From: Tupaia tana
Lineage: Eukaryota > Chordata > Mammalia > Scandentia > Tupaiidae
Assembly (NCBI GenBank): GCA_026018925.1
Contig: JAKSZU010000006.1
Location: 190,599,449 to 190,663,448 of the forward strand
Length of the DNA stretch: 64,000 nt
Reading direction: 5' to 3'
This document shows, in pieces, positions 55,971-64,000 of this stretch (its first letter is position 1; each line of letters starts with the position of its first letter). The position numbers and the translations under genes were made by a program. Below the pieces are notes generated by a model, which worked only from the letters and a program-made list of their open reading frames with translations, searched no databases and was not told the DNA's origin.

Positions 55971-56980
55971 TCGTTTTTATCTATCTAGGGCCACATAGTA
56001 TAATTCTTTTTCTGAAATCATAAATCTAAAGGCACATACCCTTTCTCTAAATCCTACAATGGACTTCCAGTTTCCGGTCCAGCATGTAAGAAGCTTAGAA
56101 GTCACCAGTATATCCCAAGTAAAAAGCTGAACAAATGGAAAAATAAATATCTTTCTAGAGCCATAAAAGAAGGAAGATCACAAGGCAAACAGCTACCCCA
56201 GAGTTGGAGAGACAGACAGGTAAATACAGAAAATCTCCATTTAGTGGAGCAGAAATCTATAAATGGTGGTCTTTGTGTGACCGGGCACCAGGTAGGAAAC
56301 CTGAACTACGGTTAACAAATTGCTGGAGGCTCAGTCTGCACAAGTCTGAGAGGATCCAGTCTTTCGGGTCCTCCATGTTTTTGTGAATTTTAGGAGCTCC
56401 TTCTGATTTTCACAGTGAATATTAGAAATCTTGTCTTTTGGCAAGTGGAAGGGAAAAGGAGTCATTAAAAAAATATGTCAAAGCATTCTGTTATTCTAAA
56501 TAAAGTACATCCTCAGGAGAAACTTTAATCAGTCTAACCTGCTGAGATTTTACCTGAGCCCACCTGAATTAGCCCACCAGCTTCCTAGAACCATTCCATC
56601 TCACCTAAGGAGGTGGGGCAGAGAGTAAACCGACAGAAATGTTGGTACAATACAGAGGTTCAGGGTCACTAAAAGAGTGAGACCTACTCAAAGGTCTAGA
56701 GAATGCTTCTCCCTCCCTCCTCACACCTTAACACCACGTTACCAGAGACTTAAAGCAGTTTCTTTTACTAATATATCATGTTGGGATATCAGGAAAAAAT
56801 GACAAGATATACTAAAGGTCGTTTTGGATTCTGTTCCTCTCTCAATGAACAAGAGTCCTGTTAGATAGTCTCGCTAGCATTTGAGATCTTCAATATTTTG
56901 CATTGTGCTCATTCTAGCTGGGTCTCATTGGGTGGTTGCTTTGGAAGACATTTTGGTGATCTCTTGCCAAACCAAACATA
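55971..56980. other. Intergenic, unassigned 1 kb
   Basis: 56,035-56,070 (CTAAATCCTACAATGGACTTCC) is L2-like. The rest is mixed-composition unique sequence with no recognised gene. Confidence 0.45.
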
Positions 56981-56981
56981 C

Positions 56982-57014
<33 letters not shown>

Positions 57015-57029
57015 ATTATTTACTTGTTT

Positions 57030-57345
57030 GAGACCAGCAGTTAGCATAATGGCTATGTCGCTGAACTCCCATGTAGTCGACAGTGGTTTGAGTCCCCGAC
57101 TCAGTGGCTCTGACCCTGTGGCTTAAACTCATGCCGGGCGCGTATGCGTGCATGCCCAAGATCCCGAGAGAAGAATGGAGGAAAAGGGATTGCGGCATGG
57201 CCATCCCCCCTGGGGGGTGATTTCTCACTTTCTGTCTCTCTGGCTCTGTCTTTCTGGCAAATGCATGCGCCCTATAGCAGAAACCTCTCAAAAAAAAAAA
57301 AAAAAAAAAAAAAAAAAACAAACAAACAAACAAAAAAAAAACGAA
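57030..57345 (+). mobile_element. tRNA-derived SINE, young type, head partly duplicated
   Basis: GAGACCAGCAGTTAGCATAATGGC head. The segment GACTCAGTGGCT is followed by a second GACCCTGTGGCT, adding about 17 bases. Long A tail with (CAAA)n. Preceded by a T-run at 56,983-57,010. Confidence 0.95.
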
Positions 57346-57359
57346 TTATTATGTTACTA

Positions 57360-57490
57360 TTATTTTTTTTTTTGAAGTTGAACACAGAGAGAAAGAGAAA
57401 GTGAGAAAGCAAGCTGCCAGGTCTGGGACTCAAACCATGATCACTCAAACAGAGTCCAGTGTCTTAACCACCATGCCACCTGCCAGTCAC
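57360..57490 (-). mobile_element. tRNA-derived SINE, short form
   Basis: T-run, AGAAAGTGAGAAAGCAAGCTGCCAGG and CCACCTGCCAGTC end. Confidence 0.88.
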
Positions 57491-57503
57491 TCCATATTTT
57501 ATC

Positions 57504-57763
57504 TTTTTTTTTTTTTTCTTGAGAGAGATTTTTGCTATAGGGCATGTGTACTCACTGGAGAGACAAGACAGAAATCAAGAAATCATCTCCCCAGCAGGGT
57601 TGGCCATGTAGCAATGCCTTCTCCTCCATTCTCCTCTCCAGATTTTGGGTATGCATGTGCACACACCTGGAGTGAGTTTCAAGCCACCGTGTCCAGGATT
57701 TGAATCATGGTCTACTATATGGGAGTCCAGCGATCTAACCATTACACTATCTGCTAGTCCCCA
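57504..57763 (-). mobile_element. tRNA-derived SINE, long form
   Basis: T-run, GAGAGAGATTTTTGCTATAGGGC to CTATCTGCTAGTCCC. Confidence 0.95.
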
Positions 57764-57767
57764 TACT

Positions 57768-58066
57768 CTTTTTTTTTTAAGAGGTTTTTCGTTTTTTGTT
57801 TGTTTGTTTTGTTTGTTTGTTTTTTTTACTATAGGGCATGTGTGCTTGCCGATGAGACAGAGACAGAGAGACAAACAGAAAGCAAGAAATCATCCCCCAG
57901 AGGGATGGCCACACTGTAATCCTTTCTCCTCCACTCTCCTCTCTGGATTTTGAGTACACATGCACATGTGCTTTTTGTGAGTTTCAAGCCTCTGGGCCCA
58001 GAACTTGAACTGTGGTCAGCCTTGTGGGAGTACAGTGATTTAACAGTTATACCACCTGCTAGCCCC
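57768..58066 (-). mobile_element. tRNA-derived SINE, long form with (GTTT)n insertion
   Basis: AAGAGGTTTTTCG is interrupted by (TTTG)n before CTATAGGGCATGTGTGC; full core; CACCTGCTAGCCCC end. Confidence 0.93.
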
Positions 58067-58296
58067 CTAACTGAACACACTCTTACCATATTATCTAGTA
58101 ATCATGCTCCTTGAGTTTTACCCAAAGAAGTTACAAATTTGTACCTACCCAAAAATTCAAACATAGTTGTTTAGAGGAAATTTTGTTCCGAATTGCCAAA
58201 ATGTGTATAGCTAAGCTATCCTTTATTAGGTGAATAAATAAATAAATGGTGGTTCATTCAAAGTATGAAAAATTTATTCAGTATTAAAAAGGAATG

Positions 58297-58570
58297 AGCC
58301 AGGCCAGTCCATGATACATAGTTAAGGTACCAGCACTAGATCCCACATAGCTGACTGCCCAGTTTGGCTCCTGGACACAGCAGCATGAGAAACACAATGA
58401 ACATGAGTACATGTGTACCCCAAATTCTGAAACGAGAGAAAATGAGGCAGGATTCCAGAGTGACCATTCCCCATGAAGAAGGCGTTATCACTTTCCCTCT
58501 CTCTGTCTGATAGGCAAACACACACACACTCTGGCAAAATTTTAAAAAGCAATAACAACAAAAGGAATGA
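58297..58570 (+). mobile_element. tRNA-derived SINE, long form, older
   Basis: GGCCAGTCCATGATACATAGTTAAGG head, GAAACGAGAGAAAATGAGGC core, CTCTCTCTGTCTG end. Inserted in the L1. Confidence 0.87.
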
Positions 58571-58577
58571 TCCCTCA

Positions 58578-58578
<1 letters not shown>

Positions 58579-58611
<33 letters not shown>

Positions 58612-58616
58612 ACAAT
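58579..58616. repeat. (CA)n microsatellite
   Basis: About 17 CA units with one interruption. Confidence 0.95.
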
Positions 58617-59049
58617 ACAGGGAAAACTTAAATGCACATTGTTACTATGTAATTTCAACTATATGTCATTCTCCTAAGGGCACAACTAAGGAAATAATAA
58701 TGCCATCAGTGGCTGTCAGAGCTTGTGGGAAGAGGGATAAACAGGCTAAGCATGGAGGATTTTTAGGGCATTGAAAATACTCTGTATATTATAACAAAGA
58801 GTGGAATATACAAATCCAGAGAATGTACAAAAGCCAGCCCTAGTGTAAACTGTGGATGTGGGGTGGTTACAATGTGTCAATGCAGGGCTATCAATCGTTC
58901 GAAACGTACCATTCTGGTAGAGGATATTGATAATAGGAGAGGCCATGCATGTGTGGGGCAACAAGTATATGGGAAATCTCTGGATCTTCCTTATAATTTT
59001 TGTTGTGAATCTAAATTTAAAAAGAACATTTATTTAAAATACAATATCC

Positions 59050-59300
59050 TTTCATTGAACTTTGCATAAAACCCAAATTCTGTTTTCGAAGGCCCTAAAT
59101 ACTTTTCTTACTTCTCTATTTAGTTTTATTTATTCTCCTTCACTCACATTAGCTTTCTTGCTATTCTCTTAACATATCTAGCTTTTTTTTTATGTTTTGG
59201 AGCATTCACTGTAGTGAAAATGCATTTTCTAGAGTGCTCTTCTGGCAGAAAACCCTTTTTCCTAAGCACAGGACACTCAGTGGCTCTATTCCTAGTGAAC
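59050..59300 (+). mobile_element. L2-like fragment
   Basis: CGAAGGCCCTAAATAC, CTCACATTAGCTTTCTTGC and GGCAGAAAACCC follow the order of an L2 3' region; diverged. Confidence 0.45.
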
Positions 59301-59724
59301 ACTCTTGCTAGGAATAGCTAAGTCAGAATCAACCAAATATTAGAAGAAAAAGATGTATACAATTTGTGGGCCATTTAAAACTTAAAGAGAAAATTGTTCC
59401 TTCCATTTTTTTCCTTCTTTTACTTTGGACTGGAATGAGGACTCTCTAAAACCACACAAATACCAAATACCATTCTCTTGAGGATGGCATTGATTAATAT
59501 GACTTGAAGTCACTGAAAACCTTGTGCTACAAATTTGCCTTGCCAGTGTTGACCAACCAGATTGCTACTTGGAAGAGAAATGTGTTTCTAACTTATGTAA
59601 GGCACTTCATTTTCAGCCTCATTGATGCAACATTTTGACCATTATTTTAGCTGTTACAATTGTCCAAGCTTCCTCATAGTTTATCTCTTCATATAATTTA
59701 GATGTTGGCTCAATGAATCTATGA
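59301..59724. other. Intergenic, unassigned
   Basis: No element recognised. Confidence 0.45.
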
Positions 59725-60108
59725 GGAAACATCAAAAAGTTCATGGGAAAAAAGTACAAAGTTAATTTGGTGCAAAGAAATTTGGGGGAACCAGCAGTTA
59801 GCATAATGGCTATGTCGCTGAACTCCCACATAGTCGACCGCAGTTCGCGTCCCTGACCCGGTGGCTTAAAACTCAGGCCGGGCGCGTGTGCGTGTGTGCC
59901 CAAGATCCCGAGAGGAGAATGGAGGAGAAGGGATTGTGGCGTGACCATCCCCCCTGGCGGGTGATTTCTCACTTTCTGTCTCTCTGACTCTCTCTGTCTG
60001 TCTGGCGAGCACACGCGCCCTTATAGCAAAAACTTCTCCAAAAAAAAAAAAAAAAAAATCCATGTATAGTTTTTCATAATATGCATTCCATGAACTTTTT
60101 GAAGATCT
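59725..60108. mobile_element. Palindromic MITE-like element, copy 2, split by a SINE
   Basis: CATCAAAAAGTTCATGGGAA at the left and TTCCATGAACTTTTTGAAGA at the right are inverted repeats. Internal TTTGGTGCAAAG and ATAGTTTTTCATAATATGC match copy 1 (12,430-12,830) in reverse. The SINE 59,787-60,058 sits inside. Confidence 0.7.
59787..60058 (+). mobile_element. tRNA-derived SINE, young type
   Basis: GGAACCAGCAGTTAGCATAATGGC head, full core and CT part, GCGAGCACACGCGCCC and A tail. No clear target duplication found. Confidence 0.96.
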
Positions 60109-60116
60109 CTCATATC

Positions 60117-60282
60117 TCACCCCATAATCTCTTCTTCTCCATCTCTCTCTCCTTTTGGGATTTTAGGCATACATGCACATGTGTCTGGCATGTTTTTCAA
60201 GCCACTGGTCCAGGATTCCAACCACATGATCTGCCATGTGGGATCAGTTGCCTTAACCAGTAGGCTATGGAGCCAACCCATA
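60117..60282 (-). mobile_element. tRNA-derived SINE, 3' truncated
   Basis: Begins within the core (AATCTCTTCTTCTCC) and runs to TATGGAGCCAACCC; the CT part is missing. Confidence 0.8.
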
Positions 60283-61236
60283 TGATATTTTCTTAAAATG
60301 CAATTCAAATAATCTTCATTCCTGATTCAATGTATATACATTTAACTTGCTTTACTTTTCTTCATATTTGAAAATGAAGAAAGGAAAAGCAGCCACTGAC
60401 AGCTGTTAACTGGTGCTGGCTTGGCATCAAGGACTAAGCCATGGTGTTCTCCTTCCAAATATGAACAACTTCATAGAACTCAAATTTCAGTCAGGGTCAC
60501 TCTAACCACCACGGTAAAAAGCATAAATAGAATCACTATGCAATCTCACCTGAGCAAAAAACAAACAAGAGAACACTATAAACCATACATATGATCCCGC
60601 TTCCCCCTTTCTAGCTAATTTAAGAGACTGTTGCTTCTTTGTCCATCACAGCTTAGTCAGTCATACTCCCCACCTGCTGGATAAAGACCACTCAATCATA
60701 GAATTGCCCTTACTTTCTAAAACAGTCAAACCAGAACAAAATGATACTTTTCCAAATCACCTAAAGATCCCAATATTTGACTGAAGAGAAATTATTGCAA
60801 GATATTTTAGAACATTACCTTTCAGATATGTTTGCTCTATTATGCATAAATATTATTTTTTTCTCCCATGAATGAATTTATGTCTTCTTTGCAGAATATA
60901 ATCTTTAAATCCTATATGGAAATGGCAACAAAATTCTAACTTTATTTTGTATTTTAATGCATATACTATAACAAATATGGGAATTCTTATACCTTTTTAA
61001 TAACTGAAAATGTTACTTGCTATTCATTCCCATTTATTTGCATATTAAAACAATTTAGTTTCTTACATAATGTCAAAAAATCTTTAAAAGAAAAATCATC
61101 TCTCAAAGTGTGGCTCTTCTATTTTACCAAAAATAATATAATATAATAAAAATTATACTATTTGACTCTTTACCAATCTTTTTTGCTGTTTGTGAAATAT
61201 AGCAAGCAGGGACTGATTGTTATAAAATATGTCCTC
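60283..61236. other. Intergenic, unassigned 0.95 kb
   Basis: AT-rich in the second half; 60,405-60,530 has a faint tRNA-SINE-like look but could not be aligned. Confidence 0.45.
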
Positions 61237-61420
61237 AGGGCTGTCAGGTGGAGAGGTGGTTAGGGGCGCTGGATTCCCACATGGCTGACTGTGATTCAAG
61301 TCCCGAAACTTGTAACTTGCTTTCTCATTTTCCCTCTCTCTCACTGTCTTCTCTGTCCTTCTTTGATCAAAATAAAAGTAAATAAATAAGTAAAGTTTAA
61401 TAAAATAATTCTTTAAAAAA
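61237..61420 (+). mobile_element. tRNA-derived SINE, short form
   Basis: GGGCTGTCAGGTGGAGAGGTGGTTAGG head, GATTCAAGTCC B box, joined to CTTGCTTTCTCATTTTCCC; (AAAT) tail. Confidence 0.88.
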
Positions 61421-61504
61421 TATGTCTTTCAAAGTCTTGCATCTTTTTACTATTTTATTTTAGACTCTAATTTATGTTTAATTGTTGTATATCTTTTTTA
61501 ATTT

Positions 61505-61698
61505 TAAGAATTATTTTATTTTATTTTATTTATTCATTCATTTTACTTTTTAAGATTTGACCAGAGAGAGACACAGATAAAGAGACAGAGAGAAAGAGGC
61601 AAAGTGAGAAAGCAAGCCACCAGCTCTAGGACACGAACCATGGTTGGCCATGTGCAAATGTCCAGCCGCTTAACCACCACACCACCTACTGGTCCCCA
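61505..61698 (-). mobile_element. tRNA-derived SINE, short form
   Basis: (ATTTT)n tail, GATTTGACCAGAGAGAG, AAAGCAAGCCACCAGC and CACCTACTGGTCCCC end. Confidence 0.92.
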
Positions 61699-61910
61699 AT
61701 TGTTGTATATCTTTATAGGTAAAATATAGACTCTAAAAATGTGTTATGGAGATTTTAGAAAGTGCTATACTCTTACTTGCCCTTATTGTCTATGGATATG
61801 CATTGCAAATAAATAAGCTTGATTCTTCTCAGAAAGCAGATTAACGAAGACTACATAACACTTGTAAAGACTAGGGCCAAACCAGGCCAAATTTGAAGGC
61901 GGTGTCATAA

Positions 61911-62165
61911 GGATTCAACAGGTGGTATAGTAGTTAAGGTGCTGGACTCTCCACATGGCCAACCACAGTTCATGTCCTGGACCCATTGACTTGAAAAGCA
62001 CACTGGGATGTGTGCATGTGTGCCCCAAATCTCAAGAGGATACTGGAGGAGAATGGATTGTGGTATGGCCATCCAGCTGCGCGGGGAGGTGATTTCTCAC
62101 TTTCTTCTCTCTGTCTCTTTCCAGTCAGCTCACATGAACTATAAAACCTTATTTAAGAAAAAAGA
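61911..62165 (+). mobile_element. tRNA-derived SINE, long form, older
   Basis: GGATTCAACAGGTGGTATAGTAGTTAAGG head, GAGGATACTGGAGGAGAATGG core, CT part, A tail. Confidence 0.92.
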
Positions 62166-63754
62166 AAAGGAAACGATGTCATTTCTTCCTAATGGCTTTA
62201 GGTGTGCGCCCAGGTGCTAGGTCAGCAAAATGTGGCCAGACTTTCATCTTCTATAAGCCCTGTCCTTGGACACACTTGTTCGGAGCATGAACTGCCCAAA
62301 TGTAGACACTAGCCAGGCAAAAGTACTTGAATGATTGTCAATTCAAATATCAAGTGGATACTAATTGGCGTTTTGAAGTATACTAACAGAAAAAAAGAAA
62401 GTCTCTTGTGAATGTCTGGCATCTATGGTTTAACAAATATTAACTGACTGATTAATGTATTTAAAAAAATGACAAATTAGATTTGAAGAAAGAAACAACT
62501 CCCAGTTTATCTCTGCACTATTATTATTTTGGAAAAATACAATCAAACCTGGACAAAGTTTCAAATAAGGATTTTTTCCATAGTTCCTTCAACTGCCTTT
62601 CTTTCACCATTTCTTCTTCCTCTGGAAAGCAATTTTACAATGAGACTCTCAGATCTTTTCATTCCCTCATAGTAAATTTATTACTATGATTTTAATTACT
62701 CCTTCTTGAAATCAAATCTTAATCAACAGGAAAGAATCTCTTATTTTGAAATCATCCATAGCCTCTAGAGAAATAGTAAGATAAATCGGCCACACTTATT
62801 TTCAGAATGCACAGATATCTTCAGAGCTTATGCTGTAGACCAGGTGTTGGGGTAGTCACTACAGATAAAACTATATACACAGTGCAGACTGGTTCTTGCG
62901 ACAGAAGCCTATGTCCTCAGGGTGAAGAGGGGAGGTGTGTGCTGGTAATGACCATGTTCACACTAGTTGGCTTAGAGGAGGGAGAGCTGTAAGATTTACA
63001 CTTTATGTGTACAATCCTATACAATATATTTAACTTTATCTTAGGCTTATTGAGGCAGAGTAGTAAACTTATGTTTTAAGGTCACACAGCAGCAATTTCT
63101 TACAGATCCAGTCATAGAAACAAGGCCTATTTGTTCCTTCATGTAGGTTCTTGCTTGAGAAGAGCTTCCTAAAGCAAGTAAAGCTGGTTCATTATAAACT
63201 ATCAACCTATTGTAGAGGTTGAGCTTGGAAAAGGAAAGCAGAAGTCTCATGTCAGAGCAGAGAACTCCGGTGGAACTTGCTATTTCTACGTAAGGCAGTG
63301 TATGCGAAATGAAGGCTGATTTCTTCATCCATGTTAAAAACATATATTGTCTGACTCTCTGGTAGACTTAGTAAATCTGAACTTCTGAACATCAGATTCT
63401 TAGTAAACCAGAAGCATGATATTTTTGTTTTTAATCCACCCAGGTTAGATTTCAACACATAGACGCATACTGGAAACATTTAGCTCTTAGTTACCTTGGA
63501 CTTATTTTCTACCTGATGGTCTGTTTGCGTAGAATAGATGTTCTGTTTATTAAGTTCAAGACTAAGTAAAAACTTGAGTATTCATTCAAATGAAGAAATT
63601 GAGATAGAGAACTAAAGCTGTAATAACTTTTACTGGTCTATCTTACAGGGTTATGAAAAGATTGTGAAAGTGTAGACATACTAAAGTTTTATTATGTTAC
63701 TCTCCATTGCTACTGACAGATATAAATATGTTGATTAGTAAGTGGAAGAGAAGG
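62166..63754. other. Intergenic, unassigned 1.6 kb
   Basis: No young SINE. 63,040-63,120 resembles a reverse MIR weakly (TTAAGGTCACACAGCAGC). Several short open frames lack recognisable homology. Confidence 0.45.
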
Positions 63755-63985
63755 TTTTATTTATTTATTTAAATATTTCCTGAGGGTGTGCACTCACCTC
63801 TCAATTGGATGTAGCCATGCTGAAATCCATTCTCCTCCATCCTTCTATCCTGTCAAGATTTGGGCATACACACAGGGCCCAATGTGTTTTTCAAGCTGTT
63901 AGGTTTTGGACTGAAACAATGTGGTTGGCCATATGAGTTCCAGCTTCCTTAAGTGCAAGGCTATAGGCTGGCCCCAACATCGTTT
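63755..63985 (-). mobile_element. Old tRNA-derived SINE relative
   Basis: (ATTT)n, TTTCCTGAGGGTGTGCAC, ATTCTCCTCCATCC core and CTATAGGCTGGCCCC end. A T-run at the window edge (63,985-63,998) suggests a further reverse element beyond it. Confidence 0.75.
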
Positions 63986-64000
63986 TTTTTTTTTTTTTGT

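Larger units (their letters stand above)
58080..59035 (+). mobile_element. L1 3' UTR, old, split by a SINE
   Basis: ACCATATTATCTAGTAATCATGC, AGTATTAAAAAGGAATGA, TTTAGGGCATTGAAAATACTCTGTAT, GTGTCAATGCAGGGCTATCAATCG and CCATTCTGGTAGAGGATATTG give the L1M 3' UTR order. A SINE and a (CA)n occupy 58,297-58,616. Confidence 0.88.

Noticed and set aside
62807-62992. Possible exon of a further gene (61-residue open frame)
   Set aside because: No splice sites or similarity recognised; MGAT4C exons would be expected further right on the - strand.

Overview
The window is mammalian nuclear DNA: AT-rich, repeat-dense, with split genes and no prokaryotic gene organisation. Two genes were recognised. Neurotensin/neuromedin N (NTS) is complete on the + strand as four coding exons (39,965-40,037; 42,221-42,282; 49,844-50,068; 53,554-53,706). 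They join to a 170-residue preprohormone that carries neuromedin N and neurotensin between Lys-Arg cleavage sites. The first coding exon of RASSF9 lies on the - strand at 5,099-5,145 and ends in a splice donor. RASSF9 and NTS are therefore divergently arranged, with start codons about 34.8 kb apart. From memory this is also the order on human chromosome 12 (RASSF9, NTS, then MGAT4C), so I read the window as that syntenic block.

Layout. 1-5,098 is RASSF9 intron 1. 5,099-6,600 is RASSF9 exon 1 and its upstream region. 6,900-38,600 is intergenic sequence packed with SINEs, L1 fragments, one MaLR-type LTR, MIRs, a mariner-like hairpin element and simple repeats. 38,600-39,964 is the NTS promoter region and 5' UTR, with a TATA-like box, a CRE-like site and a purine-rich tract. 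39,965-53,706 is the NTS coding region with three introns. 53,707-54,303 is the 3' UTR and downstream zone with two AATAAA signals. The rest is intergenic repeat-rich DNA on the side where MGAT4C would be expected.

Species. I recognised 64 copies of one tRNA-derived SINE group (about 260 bp, with Pol III A and B boxes, a CT-rich 3' part and an A tail), 33 on + and 31 on -. No Alu, B1/B2, carnivore, ruminant or rabbit SINE was seen. That excludes most primates and common laboratory or farm mammals. The best guess is a colugo (Dermoptera), whose genome is known for tRNA-derived CYN SINEs. This was not checked by alignment, and I hold it at about 0.5.

No new protein system was found. The points most worth following are the SINE-free block around the NTS promoter and first two exons, a SINE only about 30 bp upstream of NTS exon 3, inverted SINE pairs in NTS introns, an 80-bp mariner-like perfect-stem hairpin at 32.63 kb, two copies of a palindromic element each split by a SINE at nearly the same internal position, and a half tRNA-Gly sequence. 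SINE and L1 boundaries are read by eye and are good to roughly 5-20 bp unless target-site duplications are given.
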